Source: Bradyrhizobium ivorense (GTDB lineage: Bacteria; Pseudomonadota; Alphaproteobacteria; Rhizobiales; Xanthobacteraceae). Taken from it: a DNA stretch of 64,000 nt. The position numbers and the translations under genes were made by a program. This document shows, piece by piece, positions 50,492 to 59,670 of the stretch; the first letter of the stretch is position 1; every line of letters begins with the position of its first letter. The stretch lies in contig NZ_CAADFC020000030.1 in the NCBI RefSeq assembly GCF_900696085.1, positions 1-64,000 on the forward strand. Direction: 5' to 3'. Below the pieces are notes generated by a model. It made no database searches and was not told the origin of the DNA. It saw only the letters and a program-made list of their open reading frames with translations.

Positions 50492-52228
50492 ATGCACAAC
50501 GGATCGGGCAAGATTTTTCCACGCAACCTGACCGCCCGGGCTGCCTATCAGGTGCCCGGCAATCCGGTGGTCACGCGTCTCGAGGATGTGGTCGCCAATT
50601 GCTATCCCGGCCTCGAGCTCGACGTGCGCAATTTCGATCGCCGGTTCTTCCCGGGCCTCGTCTTCGAGTTCGTCGCCCGGCAGGACAATACCGCCAGCTA
50701 CAAGGAGCCCAACCGTTACGGGGCGTGGCTGCATTATGTCGACGTCCTGATGGACCCGGATGTGCAGTCCGAAGCGCCCGAGGTCAAGAAGCTGCGGATC
50801 GATCTCTTGCTGAACGCCGGCACGCTCGCCGCTCACGATGACTGGTACCTCGAATGGGTGGAGCAGAAGGGCAAGCGGTTGTCGATGCGGCACCACAATC
50901 CCGACAATCCGGATTATCCGCTCGATGGCCTCTACGTCTGGCGCCTGCTGCGGGGGCTCGAGCCCGGGCCGTTGACGATCGGGTTGAGGCGGCGCGAGGG
51001 GGACGACAGCGAGATCGTGCTCGAGGGGTGGCGGCGGAATTTCGTCGATCCCGTCACCGGCGTGATCAGCGGCGCCTACCAGCCCGGCGAATTGCTGCAA
51101 AGCCTGTGCTCGCCCTGGCAGCACGATTTCCGTGACTGCTCGTGCATGTACTGGGCCGCCAACCATCCCGACGTGGTGTTCCAGGAGCTCGGACCGGACG
51201 ACGAGAAGCTGCCGAACGGCCAGGCCGCTGATCCGCTGCTGGCCAATCTGAGGGTCGACTGGCTGCGCTCCGATCGCTCACGCGACGCCACGGCGGCGGC
51301 CGAAAACACCATCGCCAAGAACCGCCCCTACCAGTTCGACCATTTCCAGATCAATCAGGAATGGCAGCGCCTCAACGTCGTGGTGCGCGACCAGGAAATC
51401 GATCAGGTCTACGCGCCGCCGCCCGACAAGGACAAGGCCGAGCCCTTCGACACCCCGGAACAGCTCGCCAAGGAATTGCGTGAGAAACTCGGCCCGATGG
51501 AAATGGCGCTCGCGCTCGAATATGTCTATGCGCGCTTCTCGCTGCTGTCGCCCGAGCAGGCCGACCATTCGGGATGGCCGACGATGCGCGACGACGTCGC
51601 CTTCATTCGCGGCGTGCTGATGATCATCGCGTCCTGCGAGATGCAGCATCTGCGCTGGGTCAACGAGCTGTTGTGGATCCTGCACAATGCCAAGCTGATA
51701 TCCTCCTACGCGCCGGTCCTGCATCCCGCGAAGACCTTGCCCGACGGCAAGCGCGGCTGGCGCAACGCCGTGCTGTCTCCCCTCACGCCCGATACATTGA
51801 CACGCTTCATCGATATCGAGCGGCCCAGCGGCGTGCTTGATGGCGCTTATGCGCGTGTCATCGCGACCCTGCGTCTGCCGATCTATCCCAAACTCGCAAT
51901 CGAGCTCGCCGAGCGCATCGACAGTGACGGCATCGATCACTACAGCAAGTTCTGCGAGGTGGAGGTCGCGTTGAAGACCTATCGCGGGGCCAACCCCGCG
52001 CTGCCCTACCTGCGCGAGATCGCGGTCGGAACGCCCAACGAGGCGAAGGACGCGCTGAAGGTCTATCACGAGATCCTGCGGCTGCTCGGCAACGGGTACA
52101 CGGACTACGCGAGAGACCAACTGGAGGAAGGCGCACCGTTTGTCATGGCCGCGCGGGCCAAGATGAACGAGCTTCTCACGGTCGGTGAGGCGCTCGCGCT
52201 GCGCGGCATCGGCATCCCGTTCTGGTAG
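50492..52228 (+). CDS. LodA-like C-terminal half fused to ferritin-like domain
   Basis: A 578-residue protein. Residues ~28-230 resemble the cofactor half of LodA: LEDVVANCYPGLELD, then YQPGELLQSLCSPWQHDFRDC. The WQxDxxxC pattern matches the LodA segment that holds the CTQ cysteine, and YWAANHPDVV (220-229) resembles the segment with the CTQ tryptophan. C206, C216, C218, W221, D212 and D227 are packed into 22 residues. Residues ~330-560 look like a VioB/RebD-type ferritin-like domain: E337, E343, E383-x-x-H386 and H483 could bind two metals. Gap to the next gene is five bases. A novel fusion; function inferred as an oxidase chain. Confidence 0.65.
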   Translation: MHNGSGKIFPRNLTARAAYQVPGNPVVTRLEDVVANCYPGLELDVRNFDRRFFPGLVFEFVARQDNTASYKEPNRYGAWLHYVDVLMDPDVQSEAPEVKKLRIDLLLNAGTLAAHDDWYLEWVEQKGKRLSMRHHNPDNPDYPLDGLYVWRLLRGLEPGPLTIGLRRREGDDSEIVLEGWRRNFVDPVTGVISGAYQPGELLQSLCSPWQHDFRDCSCMYWAANHPDVVFQELGPDDEKLPNGQAADPLLANLRVDWLRSDRSRDATAAAENTIAKNRPYQFDHFQINQEWQRLNVVVRDQEIDQVYAPPPDKDKAEPFDTPEQLAKELREKLGPMEMALALEYVYARFSLLSPEQADHSGWPTMRDDVAFIRGVLMIIASCEMQHLRWVNELLWILHNAKLISSYAPVLHPAKTLPDGKRGWRNAVLSPLTPDTLTRFIDIERPSGVLDGAYARVIATLRLPIYPKLAIELAERIDSDGIDHYSKFCEVEVALKTYRGANPALPYLREIAVGTPNEAKDALKVYHEILRLLGNGYTDYARDQLEEGAPFVMAARAKMNELLTVGEALALRGIGIPFW

Positions 52229-52233
52229 CCGAC

Positions 52234-53571
52234 ATGATCAACGCCAGTCTCTCCGTTGCATCGGCCGACGTCCATCTGTTCGACACCGAGTTTGGGCCGC
52301 ACGCGCTGCTGGCCGACGCCTCGCAGATCTTCGCGCTCGATGCGCAGAGCCGGGACGAGCTGGCGCGGGCGGCGGGGCTGGGTCGTGAGGCCGTGCGTGC
52401 GGTGATCGGGCTGTCGCGGCCGCTGGCTTCGGCCATGGAGGCGCCGCGCGATCCGCCGCTGCGGTCGCTGTCGCTCGCGGTGGCGCAGGCCTGCAATCTC
52501 GGCTGCTCCTATTGCTACGCGCAGGAAGGAAGTTTCGGCGGCAAGGCCAGGGACATGGCGTGGCGCACCGCCGAGGCCGCGGTGCGCCGGCTGTTCGCAG
52601 ATGCCGCGGCGGGCGACAGGCTCCACATCTCGTTCCTCGGCGGCGAGCCGCTCGCGGCGCGCGAGGTGCTGCGCGACGCGACCGATCTCGCCGTCGCGCT
52701 GGCGCAGGAGAAGGGCGCGACCGCCGCGTTCTCGATCACGACCAACGGCACCCTGCTGCGGCCGGACGACGGCGAGTTCTTCGAGCGTCACGGATTTTCC
52801 GTGACGGTCAGCCTCGACGGCATCGGCGCGGTCCACGACCGGTTGCGGCCGTTCAAGAACGGCCGCGGCAGCTACGCGCGCGCGATCGAGAACGTGCTGC
52901 CGTTGCTCGCGATGCGCCGCCGCATGCAGATTTCGGCGCGGGTCACCGTGACGCCCGATAACCTCGATCTGCGCGAGACGCTGGACGGTTTCGCCGATCT
53001 CGGCTTCGCCAGCGTCGGATTCTCTCCTGTGCTGCGGTCGCCGACCGGCAGGAGCGAGTTGAGCGAGCCCGACTTCGAGGTTCTGCTCGGGCAGATGATT
53101 ACCTGCGGGCGCGAGTTCGAGCGCCGGATCGCGCAAGGCCGGCCGTATCCCTTTGCCAACATGCACAGCGCGATGCGCGAGATCCATCGCGGCACCCATC
53201 GTCCCTATCCCTGCGGCGCCGGCGCCGGCTATTTCGGCGTCTCGGCCGAGGGCGGCATGTTCGCCTGCCATCGTTTCGTCGATGACGAGGCCGGCGCGAT
53301 GGGGCATGTCGAGACCGGCGTCGACCGCGCGCGGCAACGGCAATGGCTCGAAGAGCGTCTGGTCGACCGGCAGGAGCCGTGCCGTTCCTGCTGGGCGCGC
53401 TATCTCTGCGGCGGCGGCTGTCATCACGAGGTGATCGCCCGCGGCCGGCCGGCCTGCGATTATATCAGGGGGTGGCTGGAGTATTGCCTGCAGGCCTATG
53501 TGCGGCTGTCGGTGCTCCGTCCTGACTATTTCGACGGCCGGACTGCGCCTGACGCCACCGCCTTGTCATGA
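52234..53571 (+). CDS. Radical SAM/SPASM maturase (QhpD-like)
   Basis: A 445-residue radical SAM enzyme. The [4Fe-4S] SAM cluster is at C87, C91, C94 (CNLGCSYC), with GGEPL at 136-140. The C-terminal SPASM region has C327, C345, C383, C386, C392, C396, C408 and C418, including CRSCWARYLCGGGCHHEV and ACDYIRGWLEYCL. This C-terminal pattern is that of QhpD (PeaB), which installs Cys-to-Asp/Glu thioether links in the gamma subunit of quinohemoprotein amine dehydrogenase. No such dehydrogenase genes are present, so the split LodA-like chain is the likely client. It overlaps the next gene by four bases. Confidence 0.85.
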   Translation: MINASLSVASADVHLFDTEFGPHALLADASQIFALDAQSRDELARAAGLGREAVRAVIGLSRPLASAMEAPRDPPLRSLSLAVAQACNLGCSYCYAQEGSFGGKARDMAWRTAEAAVRRLFADAAAGDRLHISFLGGEPLAAREVLRDATDLAVALAQEKGATAAFSITTNGTLLRPDDGEFFERHGFSVTVSLDGIGAVHDRLRPFKNGRGSYARAIENVLPLLAMRRRMQISARVTVTPDNLDLRETLDGFADLGFASVGFSPVLRSPTGRSELSEPDFEVLLGQMITCGREFERRIAQGRPYPFANMHSAMREIHRGTHRPYPCGAGAGYFGVSAEGGMFACHRFVDDEAGAMGHVETGVDRARQRQWLEERLVDRQEPCRSCWARYLCGGGCHHEVIARGRPACDYIRGWLEYCLQAYVRLSVLRPDYFDGRTAPDATALS

Positions 53572-54974
53572 GCCGCGTTACGACCGCCGAGGTCTGCGTG
53601 ATCGGCGGCGGGCCGGCCGGCGCGGCGTTCGCGGTGCGGCTGGCGCGGCTCGGCCACGACGTGGTCGTGATCGAGCGGAGCGCATTTCCGCGCCCGCGCA
53701 TCGGTGAGGCGCTGGCGCCGTCGATCTGGACCGTCCTCGACCTGTTGAATATCCGCGATGAGGTCGCGCAGGCCGGCTTTGTGCGGGTCGAAATATCGAT
53801 CCTGCGCTGGGCCGGCGGCGTCGACGAAAACGTATCGCCGCCGCCGGGGCATTTCGGCCTGATGGTCGATCGCGGCCGCTTCGACGCCATTCTGCTCCAG
53901 GCTGCTCGGAAGGCGGGCGCCCGCGTGCTGCAGCCGGCGCGGGCCAGGGCACCGCGCGCACGTCCCGGCGGCTGGACTATTCCAGTCGAGAGCGCAGCCG
54001 GTGAGTTGCTCGTGGAAGCGCGTTTCCTCGTCGATGCCGCGGGGCACTATTCCAACATCCGCAAGACCGAGCCGTTGGCGGGGCCGTCGACGGTGGCGCT
54101 GTCAGGGCATTGGCGCAATACACGGCTCGCCCCCGGCCCCAACCGGATCGAGGCAGGCAACAGCTGCTGGTACTGGGGCGCGCCGCGACCGGACGGCGCG
54201 TTTTGCGCGATGGTCTTCGTCGATGCCGCACAATGCAGCGGCCGCCGCCGGCGCGAGATCGAAGCCGACTATCGGGACCGGCTAACGGAGTCAGGCCTGC
54301 TGCGGGATTGCCTGCACGGCACGCTGGACGACGGCGTCCGGCTCCACGATGCGACACCGCACCAGAGTGCCGTGTGCGTGACGGAGAATTCGATCAGGAT
54401 CGGCGAGGCGAGCTTTTCGCTGGATCCGCTGTCATCGCAGGGCGTGCAGGCGGCGATGAATTCGGGCCTGCAGGCCGCGGTCGTCGTCCACACCATGCTG
54501 ACACGCGCGGCGAACGCCGAGGCCGCCAAAGCGTTCTATCGCGATGCGCAGAAGGACACCGTCGAGCGCCACCGTGTCGCGGCGGCGCGTCACTACGCGG
54601 CGGTCGCGGGCACAACGCCGACGCCGTTCTGGCGCGCGCGGGCAGCCGCACCTGTTGCGGTGCCGCCGATGCCGCTGCCTCCGCCGCCGGCGTTCGCCGG
54701 ACGGGCGCGCCTCTCGCGCGATGTGCGCATCGCGGATGTTCCGATCGTCGATCGCGACCACGTCACGCTGCGCAAGGGCCTGCACCATCCGGCGCTGGGG
54801 CGCCCGTTCGCCTATCTCGACGGGGTTGATGTCGAGACCCTGCTGCAACGCGTCGCGCAGAGCGACAGCCTGGAGATGCTTGGACGCGAGCTCGCGCGCG
54901 ACACCAGCGGCGAGCGCGGCAGGCGCCTGGTGTCGTGGCTGGTCGAACGCAGGATCCTCGTGGCGTCGGAATGA
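53568..54974 (+). CDS. FAD-dependent monooxygenase (QhpG/LodB-like)
   Basis: A 468-residue group of the PHBH/tryptophan-halogenase-like flavoproteins. FAD motifs are VCVIGGGPAGAAFAVRLARLG (9-29), PRIGEALAPS, and IRIGEASFSLDPLSSQGVQ at about 270-290. A C-terminal extension (about 380-468) contains RKGLHHPALGRPFAYLDGVD. QhpG and LodB, flavoproteins of this type, hydroxylate the tryptophan that becomes CTQ. Position directly after a QhpD-like maturase and a LodA-like protein supports the same role. The start overlaps the radical SAM stop; it is the last gene of the cluster. Confidence 0.8.
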   Translation: MSRVTTAEVCVIGGGPAGAAFAVRLARLGHDVVVIERSAFPRPRIGEALAPSIWTVLDLLNIRDEVAQAGFVRVEISILRWAGGVDENVSPPPGHFGLMVDRGRFDAILLQAARKAGARVLQPARARAPRARPGGWTIPVESAAGELLVEARFLVDAAGHYSNIRKTEPLAGPSTVALSGHWRNTRLAPGPNRIEAGNSCWYWGAPRPDGAFCAMVFVDAAQCSGRRRREIEADYRDRLTESGLLRDCLHGTLDDGVRLHDATPHQSAVCVTENSIRIGEASFSLDPLSSQGVQAAMNSGLQAAVVVHTMLTRAANAEAAKAFYRDAQKDTVERHRVAAARHYAAVAGTTPTPFWRARAAAPVAVPPMPLPPPPAFAGRARLSRDVRIADVPIVDRDHVTLRKGLHHPALGRPFAYLDGVDVETLLQRVAQSDSLEMLGRELARDTSGERGRRLVSWLVERRILVASE

Positions 54975-54982
54975 CGCCGCCG

Positions 54983-57900
54983 TCACGCCGGCGAGACGTG
55001 CGGCGCCAGGATGGCGCGCGCGGCGGCAAGATCGACGCTGTCGAAACCTTCCTCGAAGCGGCGATAGACCCCGTCCACCAGCGCCTTGCCTTCGCCGGCA
55101 CGCCCGAGCTCGGCAAGCAGCCGGGCGAGATCGATCGCCGCGCGCAATTCCCACGACAGCGCTCCGTGATCGCGCGCCACCGCGATCGCCCGGCGCAGAC
55201 ATGCCTCGCCGTCGGCGATGCGGCGCTCCGGCAGCGCCAGCAGCAACATGCCTTCGACGCGATAGAGCTCGGGCTCGGCCCACCGCTCGTCGGTCGCCAC
55301 GAGCAATTCCTTGGCCCGGGCCACGATCGCCAATCCCTCATCGAGCTGGCGGGCGTCGAGATAGGTTTCCGCGATCACCGTCAGCACATAGCCCTGATAC
55401 TGGCGGGCGCCGGTGCCCCACCACAGTTTTGCGGCGTTCAGCATCTCCGGCAGCAATTCTTCTGGCGCAGCCTGGCCGCGCCGCGCCGCGGCGAGGAAGA
55501 AGCTTGCGCCATGCTCCATCAGGTCGAACGACAGACGCCGCGCCAGGTGCCGCCCCTGGGTGGCGGACTCGATCACGCCAGGATGGTCGCGCGACAGCAC
55601 ACGAAGCAGCGCGCTGTAGATCAGCGCCTGGCAGATGCTGGGCAGATGCTTGAGATCCTCGGCTTGCGATAGCGCCTCCTGCTGGGAGGCTTCGGCCTGC
55701 ACCGGCCGTCCGAGCAGCCACAGCGTGGTCGAGCGGAACGAGGCCGCGACCTCCTTGTGGTCCAGCCCGAAGGATGGGGCGAGCGGACCGTGCGTGACCG
55801 GATCGTAGAGCGCCAGCGACTGTTCGAAATGATCCAGCGCGGCCAGCTGATGTCCGAGCTGAAACTGCACGCACCCGGTGCTGCGCAGGCCGATCATGAT
55901 GTAGTTGGTGTCGCCCTGCTGGCGCGCGAAGGCGAGCAACTCCTCGGCGATCTCGCGGGCGCGGATCGTCTCGGAGCGGACGAGGTGATAGGCATAGAGG
56001 CCGGCGAGCGTCAGCAGCAATTGCGACGGTTCGCCGACGCCTTGGCTCAGCGCATGGGCGCGCCGGATGGCATCGCCGGTTTCCGGCGCCGAATAGCCCT
56101 TGGTGCTGCGCAGCGCTCCCGCACGCTGCAACTGCACCTGCAGTTCGAGACGGTCGCGCTCCGCGCCTGACGGCAAGGACTCGATCACGCGCAAGCCGTC
56201 GTTGAGATAGGCGAGGGCCTCGACGTTGGCGGACCGCGCCGCCGCGCGCCCGCCCGCCAGCCGGTAGTAGTCGGCGGCGCGCGCAGGGTTGCCGCCGTGC
56301 TCGTGGTGCATCGCCGCGATCTCGGGCTGCGCTTCCACGATTTGCGGAAAGCGTGCCTCGAGCACATCGACGATGCCGCGATGGACGTCCCGCCGCCGGC
56401 CGCGGATCATGAGTTGATAGGCGGCATCCCGCAGCAGCGCGTGCTTGAAGGTGTAGACGGCCTCCGGCGGATCGCCGCGGCGATGGATGATGTTGGCAGC
56501 GATCAGCTTGTCGAGCGCGTCCACCAGGGCGCGGTCAGGGATGGCCGCGACCTCCTCCAGCAGGGAATGCGAAAATTCGCGTCCGATCGCCGCGCCGATC
56601 TGGGCGATGTCCTTCACCGAATTCAGCCGGTCCAGCCGGGCCAGCAGCGAGTCCTGCAGCGTCGAGGGAATCGCGATCGGCGTGCGTGCCGAAACCAGCT
56701 GGTAGGAGTCGCCCTCTTCGCGAAGCAAGCCTGATTCCATCACGGTCTTGGTCAGCTCTTCGACGAACAGCGGCACCCCGTCGGTCTTGACGATGATCTC
56801 GTCCAGAATTGCCGCCGGCAGGGCCTTTCCGCCGGCGACGCCCCGAACCATGTCGGTGGCTTCTTCCCGTGGCAGCGGCGCGAGCTGCACGATCGAGAGA
56901 TTTGGTCCGGCCTCCCACGGCGGATTGAATTCGGGGCGGGCCGTGATGACCATCAGCGCGCTCAGCGCGGGCATCTGCTCGAAAAAGCGCCCGAGCACGA
57001 CGAGCGACGTCGGATCGATCCAATGGGCGTCTTCGAGCAGCGCGAGCGCCGGCGTCCGCCGCGCCCTGGCTGCGATGAGCAGGACCAGCGCGACGATCGT
57101 CCGCTCCTTCTGTTCCGCCGCCGTCAGGTCGAGCGCGGGATAGCGCCCGGCGGTCGGGATCGACAGCGCCCCGGCGAGCAGCGGCGCGAACTCGCCGGCG
57201 CTAAGGCCGAACCGGGTGATCATCGCCTCGAGCTTGTCGAGCTTTGTCGACGCAGCCTCGTCGCCGACCAGGCCCGCCGTGCGCCTGATTTCGCTCAGGA
57301 TCGGATAGAGCGCTTCGTTCACGTGATGCGGCGAGCACTGGTAGCTGATCGCGACATGGGGCGACGCGGCGGCGTGTTCGGTCAGGGCGGCCACGATGCG
57401 CGATTTGCCGATGCCGGCCTCACCGAATACCAGCACCACCTGGCCTTCGCCGTTGCGCGCGCGTCGCCAGCGGTCCCGCAACAGCGCGGTTTCGCTCTCG
57501 CGGTTGACCATCGGCGAGAGGCCTTGCGACCTGAACGCTTCGAAGCGGGTGCTGGTCCGGGCATCGCGAAGCACCGACCAGATCGGGACCGGCGTTTCGA
57601 ATCCCTTGAGCGTGTGCACGCCGAGAGGCTGCAGATCGAAGGTTCGGCCAACCAGCCGCATGGTGGATTCGGCGATCACGACAGTGCCGGGTGCCGCCAG
57701 GCCCTGCAGCCGCGCCGCCAGATTGGGCGTCTCGCCGACGACGTCGCGCTCCTGCGCAGGACCTTGGCCGATCAGATCGCCGACCACGACGATGCCGGTG
57801 GCGATGCCGACCCGGACCGCGAGCTTGCGCCGCGCCGCAGTCTCCAGCTTCGCGACCGCCTCGGCGATGTCGAGACCGGAGCGGATCGCGCGCTCGGCCT

Positions 57901-58312
57901 CGTCCTCGTGCGCGCGCGGGAAGCCGAAATAGGCGAGGATGCCGTCGCCCATGAACCGCGCGACGAAACCGTCGTAGCGGGCGATCACGCCCGAACAGGC
58001 ATCCTGATAGGCGCGGATCACATCGCGCATGTCTTCCGGGTCGAGCCGCGCCGAAATCTCGGTCGATCCGACGAGATCGCAGAACATCACGGTCAATTGC
58101 CGGCGCTCGGCCTCGTCCGGCACTTGTGGTGCAGGTCCGCGAAGCGCCGCGACGGCCTTCAGCAGACGCTTGCGGTTGCCGAGCGATACGCCCAATTCGA
58201 CGAGGTCGGCATCGGTGAGGTCAGGCAGAACGTCAGCCCCGACCTCCGCTTCGCGAAACGCGGTCTCGTACTGCTCAAGACCCAGGCCGCGCAGCCACTC
58301 TCCGACGTCCAT
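54983..58312 (-). CDS. Class III adenylate/guanylate cyclase with AAA ATPase and TPR
   Basis: A 1109-residue signalling protein. N-terminal SAM domain (1-60: VGEWLRGLGLEQYETAFRE). Cyclase domain (about 70-240: LTVMFCDLVGSTEISARLD, FVARFMGDGILAYFGFPRA, GIATGIVVVGDLIG). AAA_16 ATPase (about 265-560: Walker A GEAGIGKSR, LALLEDAHWIDPTSL). A long TPR-like helical region follows to the end. This architecture is frequent in rhizobia; ligands are unknown. The ATG at 58312 has GGGAAG upstream; a GTG at 58327 would add five residues. It converges on the oxidase cluster, with eight bases between stops. Confidence 0.92.
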   Translation of the reverse strand: MDVGEWLRGLGLEQYETAFREAEVGADVLPDLTDADLVELGVSLGNRKRLLKAVAALRGPAPQVPDEAERRQLTVMFCDLVGSTEISARLDPEDMRDVIRAYQDACSGVIARYDGFVARFMGDGILAYFGFPRAHEDEAERAIRSGLDIAEAVAKLETAARRKLAVRVGIATGIVVVGDLIGQGPAQERDVVGETPNLAARLQGLAAPGTVVIAESTMRLVGRTFDLQPLGVHTLKGFETPVPIWSVLRDARTSTRFEAFRSQGLSPMVNRESETALLRDRWRRARNGEGQVVLVFGEAGIGKSRIVAALTEHAAASPHVAISYQCSPHHVNEALYPILSEIRRTAGLVGDEAASTKLDKLEAMITRFGLSAGEFAPLLAGALSIPTAGRYPALDLTAAEQKERTIVALVLLIAARARRTPALALLEDAHWIDPTSLVVLGRFFEQMPALSALMVITARPEFNPPWEAGPNLSIVQLAPLPREEATDMVRGVAGGKALPAAILDEIIVKTDGVPLFVEELTKTVMESGLLREEGDSYQLVSARTPIAIPSTLQDSLLARLDRLNSVKDIAQIGAAIGREFSHSLLEEVAAIPDRALVDALDKLIAANIIHRRGDPPEAVYTFKHALLRDAAYQLMIRGRRRDVHRGIVDVLEARFPQIVEAQPEIAAMHHEHGGNPARAADYYRLAGGRAAARSANVEALAYLNDGLRVIESLPSGAERDRLELQVQLQRAGALRSTKGYSAPETGDAIRRAHALSQGVGEPSQLLLTLAGLYAYHLVRSETIRAREIAEELLAFARQQGDTNYIMIGLRSTGCVQFQLGHQLAALDHFEQSLALYDPVTHGPLAPSFGLDHKEVAASFRSTTLWLLGRPVQAEASQQEALSQAEDLKHLPSICQALIYSALLRVLSRDHPGVIESATQGRHLARRLSFDLMEHGASFFLAAARRGQAAPEELLPEMLNAAKLWWGTGARQYQGYVLTVIAETYLDARQLDEGLAIVARAKELLVATDERWAEPELYRVEGMLLLALPERRIADGEACLRRAIAVARDHGALSWELRAAIDLARLLAELGRAGEGKALVDGVYRRFEEGFDSVDLAAARAILAPHVSPA

Positions 58313-58492
58313 GATGCTTCCCACCACCCCGGCTAGGGTCTTTCAACATCCTACAATAGTCCAGCAGATAGATGGGCGGTCAACTGCCCCGAAAGTTGCA
58401 CGTAAAGGGCCGTGCAAATACGGGGCGCGGCCGTGAGCTTGCAACCGGACGTTATCGGTGCCGGAAAGCCACATCGCGTTGAGCCGAATTCG

Positions 58493-59521
58493 CTATTTTC
58501 CAGCCCGCCCGATCGATTTTGTTCCCGTTTGGTGCACCCGCTTGGGCGGCGAGCTTGCGGCGCCGGATCGCGTCATCGCCCGCCGCAGCGCGCGGGGAGA
58601 TTGGCCGTAGATCCGCAGGAAGGCGCGCCGCATGCGGTCCTTGTCGCCAAAGCCGACCTTGCGCGCGATGATCTCGATCGGCTCCGTTCCATCCTGAATT
58701 CGCAGCAGCGCCGCCTCCGCGCGCAGCCGCTCGACGGCGCGGGCAGGCGTATCGCCGGTCTCTTTGAGAAACAGCCGGGCAAATTGCCGCGCGCTGATGC
58801 GGGCCGCCGCGGCCATCCGCTCGACGGGAAGCGGCTCGTGCAGGTGCTCGCGCGCGAAGTTCAATGCATCCCTGACGCGGTCGGACCACGGCTCCAGTTC
58901 AAGCAGCGTCGAGAACTGCGATTGTCCGCCCGATCTGCGGTGGTAGACCACCATGTCCTTGGCGACGGCCTTCGACATCTCGATCCCGAAATCGTCCTCG
59001 ATCAACGCGAGTGCCAGGTCGATGCCGGAGGTGATCCCTGCCGACGTCCAGACGTTGCCGTCCCTGACGAAGATCTTGTCCGCGTCGATGCGCACGTTCG
59101 GAAAGCGCCGCTGCATCGCGGCGGCGTATCGCCAATGCGTCGTCGCCGATCGCTGGTCGAGCAGGCCGGCGGCGGCCAGCGAAAAGGCGCCGGTGCACAC
59201 GCTCGCCACGCGCCTTGCGCGCGGCGCCAGTTTTCGGATCAGGGCGACGGTGACTGCATCGGGATCGATCGCGCCGCCGGCGGCGCCTCCGACGACGACG
59301 AGGGTATCAAAGGGCGTGAGCCGCGAGACCTTCGCCGTGTGGACGGGAACGCCCGAACCGCTCGCGACCGCGCCGCCGTGAGCGGAGATCGCCTCGACCA
59401 GATAGGCGGCCTGATAGAACTCCGACGCCAGATTGAAGGCGCAGAGCGGGCCGCTCAGGTCGAGCAACTCGAAGCCCGGGAATACGACCAGGCGAACACG
59501 CCGGCAAACGTCCGAAGCCAT
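58493..59521 (-). CDS. GlxA-family regulator (DJ-1/PfpI plus AraC helix-turn-helix)
   Basis: A 342-residue regulator. The N-terminal DJ-1/PfpI-like domain (about 8-185) keeps a cysteine at the nucleophile-elbow position (ASVCTGAFSLAAAGLLDQ). The C-terminal AraC domain (about 215-320) reads ISARQFARLFLKETGDTPARAVERLR and KVGFGDKDRMRRAFLRIYGQSP. AGGAGGAAGG precedes the ATG. It is divergent from a DJ-1/PfpI enzyme gene with 149 bases between, the likely target. Small-molecule sensing through the DJ-1 domain is usual. Confidence 0.92.
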   Translation of the reverse strand: MASDVCRRVRLVVFPGFELLDLSGPLCAFNLASEFYQAAYLVEAISAHGGAVASGSGVPVHTAKVSRLTPFDTLVVVGGAAGGAIDPDAVTVALIRKLAPRARRVASVCTGAFSLAAAGLLDQRSATTHWRYAAAMQRRFPNVRIDADKIFVRDGNVWTSAGITSGIDLALALIEDDFGIEMSKAVAKDMVVYHRRSGGQSQFSTLLELEPWSDRVRDALNFAREHLHEPLPVERMAAAARISARQFARLFLKETGDTPARAVERLRAEAALLRIQDGTEPIEIIARKVGFGDKDRMRRAFLRIYGQSPRALRRAMTRSGAASSPPKRVHQTGTKSIGRAGK

Positions 59522-59670
59522 GGCCCTTCCTCCTGTTGCCGCCGCCGGAAAAAACGAACCGGAGCGGACCTCGTCACACGTGTCCGAATTTGTCGCTTAT
59601 ACGTCATTTCTGCCAACCGAATGTTCGGATAGGTTGCGGCGAATTTCAACGCCGGACCAACGAGGCAAAC

